A DNA stretch of 64,000 nt from Tubulanus polymorphus (GCF_964204645.1 NC_134030.1:14166447-14230446), one strand, 5' to 3'. Positions 12,401 to 25,716 are shown, counted from the stretch's first letter. Notes: generated by a model from the letters alone, not told the origin. Numbers and translations are program-made.

Positions 12401-13471
12401 CCTCGTGTCATATCTGCTTCAGGTCCTCGCACCACCTACATTGGCCCTCAGGTTCCCCCTGGTATGGCGCAAAGTCTTGGCTTAGATATAAGTCAAAAAT
12501 TCAAAAAACCTAACAATCTAAACAGTACCGATATGACTCACAGTGAACCTCCCCTTCCCTTGAAAGAAAGTGATAAAGAACCTCCTTTACCTCCATCGTC
12601 ACCTCCAAAACCTAAAGAACCTGAAATCACACCAATGGAGCCACCTGTACTCAGCGCTGAACAGCAAGAGCGATATAAAGAATTGGCACAACAGGCCCAG
12701 CAACATGCAGCATTACAGCAACAACGTGAAGCTGGAGTTACACCGACCTCAGAAAGCGAGAACGAAGCACCTGGCTCATCTACCACACCTGTGGCAGTTA
12801 TTGCTTCACCAAGTCTCTCCTTGCCCCAGCCTGTTGTTATGTCACCACCTGTCACATTGCAACACATGCAACAGATACAGCATATACAACAGATCCAACA
12901 CATGCAGCAGATGCATCAAATGCAACAGATGCAACAAATGGCTGCTGCAGGAATGATACCGCAACAGATACCAGCTGGAATGATACCACAGCCAGGCTTG
13001 CCAGTCAGTATGATGTTAGCAGCAGCAGCTAATCAGCATCACCCTCAAGTTGCATTGAGTCAGGGTATCCCAATACAGGCTGGTTCTCCTCTTATTGCAG
13101 CTACTAATCCATTAGGTGTAGCGGTGTCCGCTGCTAGTGGTGGTGTACCATTACCAATACCTATACCAGCTGGTGCATTGCACCATCCTTCGTTTGGTCA
13201 TTTGCCCACACCGATACAGATTCCAGCTGGCATGACTGGTTTACCAGGGGCAGTCCATGGTGGCTTTCATCATATGCATCCACCAGGTTTATTCAGTTTA
13301 CAGGCAGCGCAAGCAGCTGCAGCTGCACAACATGCAGCTGCTTCATCTGGTACGCTACCGCATGGTGTCATACCACATCCATTACTAGCAACTGCAGGGC
13401 ATCAAACTGGTGGCCCAATGATTTTGGGATCTCCCATGTTATTAGCTAGGATACCTCGTCCACAGTTATAG
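9430..13471 (+). CDS. GPATCH8: GPATCH8/ZNF804-family nuclear protein, large 3' exon
   Basis: The open frame runs from 9407, but TTTTATTTCTAG at 9418-9429 is a good splice acceptor. The ATG at 9407 is therefore probably intronic and coding starts at 9430, in mid codon. The exon encodes about 1,346 residues up to TAG at 13469-13471. In order, counting from 9407: an acidic start, the family signature LEWPVEM...SYSCNPLYFDF (90-117), Lys/His-rich blocks with HKHKH runs (about 200-500), an RS domain (about 490-665), a conserved helix NERAQELLKKIKEKK, proline/glycine-rich repeats with MRGP motifs, LSAEQQERYKELAQQAQQHA, and a Gln/Met/Ala-rich tail. Human GPATCH8 and ZNF804A share the CNPLYFDF signature and the Q-rich helix. 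The G-patch and C2H2 finger that define the family would be in upstream exons I did not find. A role in nuclear RNA processing is inferred from the family and the RS domain. Confidence 0.8.
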
Positions 13472-13735
13472 GAATGCTGAACCATTACTCACCTTTATGC
13501 CATAATTTATACAAGACATTTGTCCGGATAAAATTGCTTTACTAAAATTCGTATGAGGACTCGCCCTTGGTGGACCTATGTTACAGCTTTATCCTTTTTT
13601 ATTAGTACAACATTTCTTTGCTATGTTCAGTATTTTTTGGTATAATTATCAAGAAGTCTTTTTTTTCGTAAAATGATAAATATTTAAACTTTTTTTTTTC
13701 ATGTCCATTTTTACTACATAAATTTTATCTTCACG

Positions 13736-13741
13736 AATAAA
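13736..13741 (+). terminator. Polyadenylation signal of the GPATCH8-like gene
   Basis: AATAAA lies about 265 bp after the stop codon, in T-rich 3' untranslated sequence, and is the first canonical signal downstream. Later weak signals may also be used. Confidence 0.55.
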
Positions 13742-14636
13742 ATGAAATGTAGGTGTTAATATCTTTTCGCCACGTATTCAAATAGTATGAATCTGGTTGT
13801 ATAGTGAAATTTAAATAATACGTTTCCTTCGCTGTTCCTGCGCAACGGCTAAGTGATTTTCTTAACAATCTTAAGCTAGAAAGTTTACCAAACCCTTAAA
13901 GATCTTCAAAGTTTTTTACTCAAGAAGTCTGAAGCGATTTACATATCTTTTCATAATGGTTTTCACCAATTAATCTTTAGCAAATTTTGTTGGAAAAAAT
14001 TGTATTTATGTAAAGTTAGTACATTATCATAATTATATGTATCATAATGTGGTTTTAAACGTCTGTATTTATTCACCTCTTAGATGATGTAAATATTTGT
14101 ATTCATTTGCATATTTGATTGCCATGATTGTAACATTATTATTATTACTATAATTATTATATATGTTAATGCAATGAACTTGAAATTTATTTGACGAAGT
14201 TTTGGTTAAATTGATGAAGTTTAGTTAAAATCTGATAAAAATTTGTTTCTTGTGGGATTTAAATCAGGGGTCTCTTGGTTCATTCTGAATGCTTTTTATG
14301 GAATTATGTTTAACAGATATATTAAGTCGCCTTGTGAAAACATGTACATAGAATAAATGGTAAACATAACTTAAGTATTCTACGTATCCGTATCTTTTTC
14401 TTAAGATCGTTAGTGGTTCACCTTTTGAGGGTTTTAGTTTGCAGTAAACCAAAAACTATCGCTGTAGGTCATATACACTAATGAAGGCTGGGCCCATCGT
14501 GAATAGCTTTGCAATTGGATATCGTTTTCCTCAGTCTTCGGGTCTTGCTAAATTACGAAATTGCGAAACATGAAGCGAAATGCGTAACGAAATAACCGAA
14601 TATTGATTTTTTTTTGCAAGAAGTGCTCTACACACC
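13742..14636. other. A+T-rich downstream region, no gene seen
   Basis: The first part is probably alternative 3' untranslated sequence of the GPATCH8-like gene, with many ATTATT runs. I see no open frame of note and no repeat structure before 14637. Confidence 0.4.
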
Positions 14637-14790
14637 CTATGAAGCTGGGATTTGAAAAAGGCCTCGTTAAAATTTATATGAGCTTTTGCGCAAAAATCTG
14701 AACGCAAAAATATCTGTTTTAAAAAACCAATGAGATAGCAACGACTCCTCCATGATCAGCAGGTGTTCACGTGAACACGCAGTAGCGACT
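14637..14790. repeat. Dispersed repeat copy, related to 18580-18760
   Basis: The block containing GGCCTCGTTAAAATTTAT, GCAAAAATATCTGTTTT and GATCAGCAGGTGTTCACGTG recurs in the same orientation at 18580-18760 with small indels. The two copies flank the 15.8-18.2 kb transposon complex. Confidence 0.8.
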
Positions 14791-14886
14791 TTTTTTGTCA
14801 AAAGTGAGTTTCAGCCATCTTGTTTGCAGTGCGCATGCTCCCCATTCTGTTTGTTAACACAATCCACATGTGTGCTCTACACACTC

Positions 14887-15144
14887 TCAAGTTGGCGTTC
14901 GCGGCTATCAAGCTACAAAGAAAACCACATCAAATACCTGCCAACCCAGGCAACTTTTCTACGATTCTACATGATTAAATCAATTTCTGACAACGTTTTC
15001 ACATTTTTCAGCATACCGGGGACCTCCGGTGGTTAAGATATATCTTTGAACATGATGAAAAATTTTGAAATTGATTTTTTGCCGCCGCTCTTCATTCATA
15101 TTTCAACTTATTAACCTCTGGAGGATTTAGTTAAAGGAATAGTG
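14887..15144. repeat. Direct duplication, copy 1
   Basis: A block of about 258 bp starting TCAAGTTGGCGTTCGCGGCT and containing GCATACCGGGGACCTCCGGT is repeated almost identically at 15524-15793. The high identity suggests a recent local duplication or two insertions of the same repeat. Short open frames inside it appear in both copies simply because the sequence is duplicated. Confidence 0.9.
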
Positions 15145-15523
15145 GTTAAGCTTTGAAATGATCGCACATGCGATCGGCTCGTGCTTGAAATGGAAAATTA
15201 GTATGATTGAAGACGAAATTTGGAAAATCCAAAACCATTCGCTTCTGGGCGCAGAAATACATTGGAAAATGTGATTTGGAAATAAAAGAATTTCATGCAT
15301 TAAGTATTCCTCAAAGAATGATCTCTTCTAATTCGTTAGTCTCATCAACTATATTTTCTGTGTAAGTTTCAAACATGTTGATCGAGTAAAAATTGCTACG
15401 TTCTGGTTTGATAAGCAGGTTTTAGACCGTACGTAATCCTATTAATCGGTGTATTTACAGTAGTGTATACACTTCTATTACGTACGTGGGCCTTACATTA
15501 CAGTGACACAGTTCTCTGCAGAT

Positions 15524-15793
15524 TCAAGTTGGCGTTCGCGGCTATCGAGCTACAAAGAAAACCAAATCAAATACCTGCCAACCCAGGAAACTTTTCTACG
15601 ATTTTACAAAAACATCTACATGATTAAATCAATTTCTGACAACGTTTTCACATTTTTCAGCATACCGGGGACCTCCGGTGGTTAAGATAGATCATTGAAC
15701 ATGATGAAAAATTTTGAAATTGATTTTTTGCCACCGCTCTTCATTCATATTTCAACTTATTAACTTCTGGAGGATTTTGTTAAAGAAATAGTG
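15524..15793. repeat. Direct duplication, copy 2
   Basis: This is the second copy of the 14887-15144 block. It carries an extra short stretch around 15608-15620 relative to copy 1 and a few substitutions. It ends just before the TTAA-flanked element that starts at 15808. Confidence 0.9.
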
Positions 15794-16837
15794 TTATTTT
15801 ATTTTAAAGGGGTCATGAAGAGGTTTTGAAAAAAAATTTAAATCTAATTTTTTTTTGTATAAAACATTCACCGTATGCATCTATGGTAGTCTCGTGAAAA
15901 AAAATTTTAAATATCTTTATCCCTCAGAAGCGTTATTATACAATGCTCATTTTCATTGAATATCGCGCTAATTTTACAGTCTTTCGAAATGCCTTGACTG
16001 TGAATAGCTATGAACTGTTCCCACAAAGGCAGCGACAAATTTTAATGGCCAAAACCAAAAGATTTGGCCCTAAGATGATGGACCATAAGAGCGAAAACAC
16101 CCGGCCTATGGTGTAAACTAGCTTCACACTTCAGAGAAGGATTCTCGCAAATATTACGGCACTCATAAACTTGGATACACAGAACTTATGTTTTTATTAT
16201 TTTAGAGCTTTTTATCCTGCCAAGTGACGCTATTTTCGCGAATTAAATACGTAGTAAGAGATACGCGCTTTCCACTGCATATAGTACTGGCTTTCCCCAG
16301 TGACCCACATCGCTACACAAAGTATAAAGTAAAAAAAAGTTTGAGTATGTACAACATACTGACTGTATGTATGCAGCACACATTACTATCACACGGCCGG
16401 GATGGCGCAGGCTGGGCTGGGTTTCACGAACAAGTTTACGGTTTCAGACGGTCCAGTGGATAAAAATATCCCTACCCACAGAAATATCTGCGATGTCTAT
16501 ATCAGTCATCCCCTCCTCATGACTTAATGACGATGAATGCTCGCTGCTCCAGACGTAGAAATATGCTGTACTCTATAGTCACAAATTCCTTCGTTCTAAG
16601 GCATCAGGTCTTAATTAAATGGAATAATTTTGACTGTCTATTAATAACAACTGTTGGCTTCGTAAACATCAGACGTTTGATTGGAATCTGATGTATTTGA
16701 GTCACTATTTTGAACTTTAATCGCTGTAAGTATCATCACCTGTTTCTATACACTACACCATATTGTTTTGGTTTGGGTTCTCAGAATGACGTCACACTTC
16801 CGGGTTGGGAAGGAATCAATTTTTATAAAAACTAATT

Positions 16838-16926
16838 TATATATCTAAGTACTAGACGTACGAGTAAGAAAGTAAGAATTCTTGGATTCTTGGATTCTTA
16901 CTCGTACGTCTAGTACATAGATATAT
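16838..16926. repeat. Palindrome at the left edge of remnant A
   Basis: GTACTAGACGTACGAGTAAG near 16848 is repeated in reverse complement as CTTACTCGTACGTCTAGTAC near 16896-16915. ATATATCT and AGATATAT extend the arms. The short spacer carries two copies of TTCTTGGA. It would fold into a long hairpin. Confidence 0.85.
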
Positions 16927-17587
16927 AAATAGTTTTATCATATATATTGAAACAGAAATATTATAAATATTTAGAAAAGTATAAATCATATTCAATTATA
17001 TATTTACATTTATCATTATTAAAAGAGGATTACAATGAATCCATTAGATTGTTAAACTGTTTAAGTATTAAATTGCGTAGATTGTATACTCATAAACTAA
17101 ATTATAAATTAAGAATAAGACTGTTTAATTAGCTGAAATGTATGAAATATTGTATGAAATATTAGTTAATCAAAAAAGGGGGTTGAGGTATCAATGTATT
17201 AAATACGTATCAATGTATTAAATACGTATCAAATACGTATTAATGTATTAAATACATATTATGCTTTATTTCTGAAAAGGAAGTCACAGAAGTAATTTAT
17301 GTTTTATATTATTCAAATATGATATTGTAATTCTTTACATTTGACTAAGATAATACAAGAGTGATATTAATTAGTTGGTTTATTCAATTAGAGAAACAAT
17401 GAAATAATACAAGCGTGATACTAACAGTTAAAGTTATTGAATTTCTTGTTAAATCTTGTTAAACTCTATTCAGTTTATTGTTTAACAAGAATTGACTAGA
17501 ATTCAAATAGATTCAACTAGAAATTAAATAGAAACTACTAACAGTTAAAATAATTTAATTTCTTGTTGAATCTATTCACACTTTTTA

Positions 17588-17910
17588 TGTTTAAAAATCA
17601 AGAATTTAACACATATAAATATAAATATTCACTGTTTTAAATATGAATTATTTCACTCGTTAATTACTCGTTACTTTTATTTTTAAAAATAAGAATCTAA
17701 CACAAATAAATATAAATATTCACTGTTTTAAATATGAATTATTTCACTCACACTTTACTCACACTTTTTATGTTTAAAAATCAAGAATTTAACACATTTA
17801 AATATAAATATTCACTGTTTTGAATATGAATTATTTCACTCACACTTTACTGACACTTTTAATGTTTAAAAATCTAACTCATACAAATATAAATATTGAA
17901 ATATGTTTAA
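17588..17910. repeat. 91-92 bp tandem repeat, about 3.5 units
   Basis: The unit phrase TGTTTAAAAATC (or a close variant) begins at 17588, 17680, 17771 and 17863. Each unit also contains AAATATAAATATTCACTGTT and ATGAATTATTTCACTC. The same unit in opposite orientation forms the array at 62370-62609, and one diverged unit lies near 30170-30290. This ties the three loci to one element family. Confidence 0.9.
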
Positions 17911-18030
17911 AATATATCTATCTATCTATCTATAATAGCTCGACCTTCGACCTCTGGCTTGAAAGCCACAATTTCCTATTACTTATATGAAATTCATGTA
18001 AATTATGTTCATATATATAAATATTTTAAG

Positions 18031-18184
18031 AGTAATAGGGATAATAGGGGTTCATATCAAAGGTTGAAAGGGCGGGATCATAAAAAATGAAAAAATGAAT
18101 TCGAGTGTGCGAGAATTTATTTTTTCATTTTTTATGAGCTCGACCTTTCGACCTTTGGTATGAACCCCTATTATCCCTATTACT
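18031..18184. repeat. Terminal palindrome of remnant A
   Basis: The sequence starts AGTAATAGGGATAATAGGGG and ends with the complement, CCCCTATTATCCCTATTACT. The inner arms GGTTGAAAGG and CGACCTTTCGACC, and the CATAAAAAATGAAAAAATGA stretch, are also mirrored. The centre is near 18108. The same outer boundary occurs at 25228-25626 and, diverged, at 62122-62256. Confidence 0.85.
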
Positions 18185-18579
18185 ATTGATGATAAATAAT
18201 ACTTTTAGCCATATCTCAAAAACCTCTTCATGACCCCTTTAAGAACTAAAATTCCATTTCAAGATCTCCTTAGTTGATAAACTCGAATAGTTCGTGAATT
18301 ATAAGATGGCAGTGAGTCGATGACGTCATTTTCGTGTCACCACTTATAACTTATTGGCGGGAGTTCAGACGACGATTTGTTGAACGAATAAATACTTTAA
18401 TCTTATTAATGCAGAGTGTGAAATTTCAATTTTTTCGCCAGCCGTAGGCTGAGCCTATTAATATACAAATGGAGCGAATTAAAATGACATGGTTTCCAGA
18501 GCTGAGGCTCTTTGACTGTGCAACTGGGCATGTATTCATACAAATCATTCATTAGAGCATTATCCATTCTCCAACCCCT

Positions 18580-18760
18580 ATGAAGCTGAATTTTGAAATA
18601 GGGCCTCGTTAAAATTTATGAGAGCTTTTTCGCGAAAATCTGATCGCAAAAATATTTGTTTTAAAAAGCCAATCGGAAAGCAAAGACTCCTCTATGATTG
18701 GCTTAGCCGCAGAGATCAGCAGGTGTTCACGTGAACCCGTGGTATCGTCTACCGTTTTAC
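18580..18760. repeat. Dispersed repeat copy, related to 14637-14790
   Basis: This block shares GGCCTCGTTAAAATTTAT, AAAATCTGATCGCAAAAATA and GATCAGCAGGTGTTCACGTG with the copy at 14637-14790. A short extra segment lies around 18698-18715. Confidence 0.8.
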
Positions 18761-19330
18761 TTCTGGGTGTCATATTAAGACCTAAAATTGTGTTTCAATA
18801 TCGATTTCTGTGAAATCTTAAGTTGATTTTGTTTTTAGGAGGAATCTTTTTATTTGCACTACAGAAAATATCATTGACAATTATGCAAAGTCCGGGAAAA
18901 ATAGCTTTACCTCAAATCGGATGGATGACCATGCCATGTGCTCAAACTGCAAATTCAATCAAATCTTATTCTGCAAAAAATATCAAATCCAATTCAATTT
19001 TACTTTATTGAACAAATTTAACATAAAATCCAATTCAATTATGTTTTATTGAGCAAATTTAAAAAAAATTCAATTCTATTCCGCATTCAAATCAATAACA
19101 CCAATGAAAAAGATTTATCTCGGGTATTTGTTCCTGCCAACTCCGTTAGCTGTTCGTATTTCTTATGAAAACACGATTGTAGGTATTGTGTAGATTATAT
19201 TTACTCTGAGTGGGAAGTGTATTTTGTAGACAAATAATAACACACAGAATGCATCATTTGCGATTTTATGAAAAGCTGACAGGCTGGCCATAGTGTCCCT
19301 TGGGGCTCTTGTTGAAATATACTGGTCAAT
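18760..19330. repeat. Dispersed repeat copy, related to 8750-9180
   Basis: It is colinear with the 8750-9180 block but longer, with an inserted stretch near 18836-18960. It ends with CTGACAGGCTGGC...GGGGCTCTTGTTG, as the other copy does. No protein is recognisable. Confidence 0.75.
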
Positions 19331-20383
19331 TTACGATCTACGTTTTCATTCCAATGACATACAGCTATATTAGACCGCATTAGGTATTGTTCCTCAGATA
19401 ATGAAATCCGTTTATACTGAAAAATGTTCATTATGTTGTTGAAGCTTTCAACGGATAGTCTCTGCCGAATACAAGGTATTCAGGATGTTATAATATACAT
19501 GAAAGTATTTTGCAAACAGATTTTAACAAATTCTCAACTTCCGGTGTTGTTATCACAATTCCCGAAGGCTAAAGGTTTATATCGTTTCTACAACGAGAGC
19601 TTTTACTTCATCTATCATGTACATTTTGGTAATGACATATAATGTTGTTAAACATAAATCAGAGTTTTTCAGTATTTTGGTCGCAGTTTTGAATGGCCCC
19701 ATTGTAAATTGTTCTCTGATGTGTTTGGCCTATCGTGTAACTCCTCGTGCCATGTTTTGCCATTATTTTTTAGCTCAAGCTGCCACATTTTCTAACTTCT
19801 TCATAATATTCTTTATTTCATGCCATTTTGGTTTATCACGCCCTGATCTCTAATGAATTTGTTCACTGCTGCACTATCATGACAGTGAACACTGATTTGT
19901 AGTCCTCACTCGATTCCGTATTTTGAATGTAATTATGAATTTGTTCTGTCCCGATCCGCTCATGCTGTTAAGAAACTAGATCATCTAATTTCGTCACATA
20001 TTCATAAATTACTATATAAAACCATAAATTATTAAATAAAACTGCATATTGTGCCCGATTCCAATGACACTACAATCTTTGGCACTTTTCCTCCACCCAT
20101 GCCTGGTATCTGACATATATCGATAGGAGTTGGATTTCATACGAGGCGATTTCTTCGAACAACTCAAAACATGTAGATTTATCCTATTCTGCCTCGACAC
20201 AGGACTCATATGATGACTGCAGTCTCGTGAAATGATTCACTGATATCGAGCCCATACCGATTCCATTCACCAAATGACTATAGACAGCAAATATAAGTCT
20301 GCAAAATATCCATGTGCAACAAGGGCATTTACCAGAAATTCCCCATTTGGTAAGTAAGGTGATGACCATGTTGTATGGATGCC
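19331..20383. other. No supported feature
   Basis: Several short open frames are present on both strands (for example 19424-19642 and 19617-19853, plus). None shows a recognisable motif, signal peptide or splice context that would support a gene. Confidence 0.4.
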
Positions 20384-20960
20384 TTTTTTAGCCCGCTTGG
20401 GACTTAAGTTCACTTTCCGTCCGTCCATCCGTCCGTTGTCCGTCCATCCGTATCCAGTTATTTTGAGAAGTTCTGAAGACGCTTCAATCTAATGTCTTGA
20501 TATTTGGGTTACACGTGTATCTGCTCCAGACACATCTTCAGCCCAAAAACTGGCTCTGTCAGAATCAAGATGGCCGAATGGCAGCCATTGTTGTTACCCA
20601 AAATAAGCACTTTTTACACATTTTTATTGAGTTATTGAGGGAAATTTTGAAGACGCTTTGATCAATTACCTTGATCTACCTATATATTTGAATCCCCCAA
20701 TGGCCCATCAGCTTAAGAAAAATTGGGTTGATCGGACTCAAGATGGCCGTCCCATGACCTTTTTAGTGCCAAAAAATGTCAATTTTAGGCAGAATTCCTG
20801 GCCCTGTAGCTTCCTACTGGTTTGTCATTTCTCATTACAAAGTGTGATGGGTATTCATTTGAAAAGGATATTTATACCTGAGACAGGTATTTTGATTAGC
20901 CAACCATGACGCCATCGGCGGCCATCTTGGTGTCATCAGTACTCATTCGTAGGTGGAAAG
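20384..20960. repeat. Interspersed repeat with CCGTCCGT-rich start
   Basis: It begins TTTTTTAGCCCGCTTGGGAC and continues with CCGTCCGTCC repeats, then GAAGACGCTTC, CAAGATGGCCG and GGCGGCCATCTTGG phrases. I recognise this general pattern as typical of abundant repeats in molluscan genomes, but I cannot name the family. An 83-codon open frame inside it (20658-20909) is a by-product of the repeat. Confidence 0.5.
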
Positions 20961-21004
20961 TTTTTTCCACATTATATTGATACCTAATCATATTACCCCT
21001 GTGA

Positions 21005-21295
21005 AGCTGGCTCCCGGTTCCCGGTTCCTTATTCGGCTCCCGATTCAAAAACATTTTGAATCGGGAACCGGGAACCGGGAGCCAGCTACTGGTTCGGCTA
21101 CCGATTCAAAATGCTTTTGAATCGGGAACCGGGAGCCGGCTACTGGTTCGGCTACCGATTCAGGTTTTGAATCGGGAACCGGAAACCGGTAGCCGGCTAC
21201 TGGTTCGGCCACGATTCAGGTTTTGAATCGGGAGCCGAACCGGGAACTGGGAGCCGGCTACTGGTTCGGCTCCCGATTCAAAATGTGAAGCTGGC
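21005..21295. repeat. Minisatellite of hairpin-forming units, about 4-5 copies
   Basis: Units of roughly 56-62 bp contain GGCTACTGGTTCGGCTACCG then ATTCAAAA(TGC)TTTTGAATCGGG and AACCGGGAGCC. Unit phrases begin near 21080, 21135, 21191 and 21253. Each has a GATTCAAAA/TTTTGAATC palindrome and nested CCGGTT/AACCGG arms. It is markedly G+C-richer than its surroundings and abuts the transposon starting at 21296. Confidence 0.85.
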
Positions 21296-23166
<1,871 letters not shown>

Positions 23167-25227
23167 ACAAGAAATGGATCAGACATTTCAATAGGTAACA
23201 AGGCTCTTGAGGGGTAATGAGAGGTCACCTGTAGATAGTAGAGGACGCACCTTACTGCAACCATAGTGTTGGATCAAGTGTTTAAGTGAAGTCTATGTGG
23301 TTGGATTAGAACTACAGATTAGCGGTTAATTGTAAATCACATCAGTCGTCATCACACATACGCCTATTGGGCACGGGCCAAATTGGCCGTGGAACAGGCT
23401 ACATCCAAAAAATTGGCCCCGTGCCTGGAACACGTGAACCACGCTCACCGGATACTACAAAAAAGCAACAAGAGGACCAAAGGTCCTGAGGTTCGAAAAA
23501 TATCAGAAATTCAAAGGGTGTCCCCCTTTCGACTTAGAACATTTATATTCCGTGGTATTATACCGGTACCTTCTGAAACATGGCCATGACCGCGACTGCA
23601 CATCAATACCTGGCATTGGGATTTTCCGTGTTACACTTGTATATAAAACATGTACAACGTAAGGTAAACGGAGATCGGGAAAACACAAACAATGAACGCT
23701 TTTACGGTTCGCAGCGCTTTTACGGCCGCAAAATGTGATCTACCGATCTCAGAAAAATTATGTGACCCAAGCCTCAATAACCCTCATGCCCCTAAATCTC
23801 TACATATTTCCACTGCTCTCTGGAATGATGAGATAAAAGAATAGAAATCGACATCAGTAGCACCAAAGCTAACCGTACCATTTTTTCTCACTACTTGAAA
23901 TAACCTATGCGCTAAGTCAGAGAAAAATTTGCGATTTAGAGAGAGATGAATATAATGCAACACTCATCATCGATTCGACACAGCAACTGCAGGCCTATTT
24001 GAATACTTGTAGTAAAGCGCGGTCGATTGGTGCGCGCGGGCAGTATCTTATCTTCAAGCACAAAACTATCGTATTGTTTCCAATAATTAATTGTTACATG
24101 TTTACACTCTTTGCGTAAAAGTAACGACACATTTGAATTTCTTCCTGAAAGCAAAGTGAAATTAGGTGACAATTGGAACTATTTAATTTCGCGCATTGAA
24201 ACATACATACGCTTTAAGCGGCGTGATCAGTACGCACGATAGGGACAATTTATTGATTGCTAGAAAGGCGATAAAGCGACTCAAATTGTCGTGTTGTATT
24301 GCTATAATACTTAACACTGCATTTTCACATTTGTGATCATACGTACTAATTTCCCCTGGAGCGGTGGCCCGGCAACAGTGCGCCAGCAACAGGTGGGATT
24401 CTCACGTGTATCTCATTGAGCGGTGATGAGTGATAACAGATATCAATTTCTTCACACGGTCAGCTTTTCCGATATCAAAATAGTAGGTCAGCATCATTGC
24501 TTGGTGACGTAGCTACGATAGTCCCAGTTGATTGCGTCATCACGTCTGGCGCAACCACGGAAATCCTCACGATGACAGACACTGTCCAATAAACATCGGA
24601 TCGCCTATCTGGCGCCATACTTGCCTGGGTTTGATTGCTGCCCACCGAAACTCTTGCTTCAGCGTCTCAAACGTTTTTTCTTTTGGCCACATGGCCAATG
24701 AATTGTACTTTTCGTGATTGATAAACGCAATGCTTATTTCGCAAAGGAATGATTACTTATAAATGCGTCGTTCATTTATTCTTCACTTTGTTTACACAGT
24801 TCACCAAACTCACTGTTGCTTTTTTCACGGTATGTCGGTGATAAACCTAAGCACGTATACGCTCTCTAGCCCATATACGTATACAATTGATTGTCATAAT
24901 TTGTTCCCTCTAAAATATCACGGCTATATGGTGCACCCACTAACATATATGTTTATCATATCATATACGATGGCACCAACAATACTTTAGAAATCATTAA
25001 TTAAAAAAATCTTAAATACCCCTTTGAAATGAGTAGAAACTGAGTAAACAGTTTAGCTTTCAACAGAGATGACGTCAGGAACACGTACCTGCACACATCA
25101 AGATACAGTGAGCACCTGCTCAAATTGCCGATTTATAAGTGTATTACAGGAAATGACTGAAATGATAATCAGTAGCATATTATTACTTGTATTATATTGA
25201 TATTCTATTAATTGTACATGTGCCCTT
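23167..25227. other. No supported feature
   Basis: This is host-like sequence between the long-TIR transposon and Polinton-like copy B. Short open frames on both strands show no recognisable motif. The base at 25227 is the last before the AGTAATAGGG boundary; the immediate flank is GCCCTT. Confidence 0.4.
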
Positions 25228-25626
25228 AGTAATAGGGGTAATGGGCTTTCAGGCCAAAGGTCGAACGTCGAGCTCATTAAAAAACAAAACATTACAAGTA
25301 ATTTAAAACTATAATATATTTTCATAACCGTGTGTATTCTATATTATAATTAAATATTTATTCTAAGATATTAATAATTTTAATTTTAAAAGCATATTGT
25401 ATTAAATCAATTGGTCGCTCCACTTCGCTACCGCTCCGCTCCGCGACCAATTGATTTATTTACAATACACAAATTCATATAATCAAATAATAATTATTAT
25501 TCTATTATTAAACTGAAATACACACGGTTATGAAAATATATTATAGTTTTAAATTACTTTTAATATTTGTTTTTAATGAACTCGACCATTCAACCTTTAA
25601 CCTGAAAGCCCATTACCCCTATTACT
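25228..25626. repeat. Terminal palindrome of copy B, about 400 bp
   Basis: The block starts AGTAATAGGGGTAATGGGCT and ends with its reverse complement. The outer 130 bp or so of each arm match closely, including AATTTAAAACTATAATATAT and TTTTCATAACCGTGTGTATT. The middle diverges. The centre is a second tight hairpin, CAATTGGTCGC...GCGACCAATTG (about 25410-25455), with a loop rich in CGCTCC. A 75-codon open frame on the minus strand here is an artefact of the palindrome. Confidence 0.9.
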
Positions 25627-25716
25627 CTTAAAATATTCATGTAAATGAATAACATTTAAATTGACAGATTATTCAATATAAAAGTGTAAGCTCTTATAGA
25701 ATAGATATATAAATAG

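Larger units (their letters stand above)
16838..18184. mobile_element. Polinton-like remnant A, internally deleted, hairpin at both ends
   Basis: This A+T-rich block shares two features with the larger copies. One is a 91-92 bp tandem repeat (also at 62370 and, as a single unit, near 30200). The other is a terminal palindrome bounded by AGTAATAGGG and CCCTATTACT. At its left edge is a second, different palindrome. A 61-codon open frame at 16947-17132 has no recognisable similarity. Between them lie short repeats of the type TGTATTAAATACGTATCAA near 17190-17260, resembling those at 30300-30360. No core Polinton gene survives. Confidence 0.6.
15808..18238. mobile_element. TTAA-flanked element with terminal inverted repeats (piggyBac-type target site)
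   Basis: The left end AGGGGTCATGAAGAGGTTTT at 15808 is matched in reverse complement at the right end, 18219-18238. Each end is directly flanked by TTAA (15804-15807 and 18239-18242). A TTAA duplication with short terminal inverted repeats is the hallmark of piggyBac-type transposition. No transposase is present, so the copy is non-autonomous. Its right half (16838-18184) consists of a Polinton-like remnant. Either that remnant inserted into the transposon or it was captured by it. Confidence 0.65.

Noticed and set aside
25098-25325. 75-codon minus-strand frame at the copy B terminus
   Set aside because: It overlaps the terminal palindrome and host flank, and has no viral start signature.
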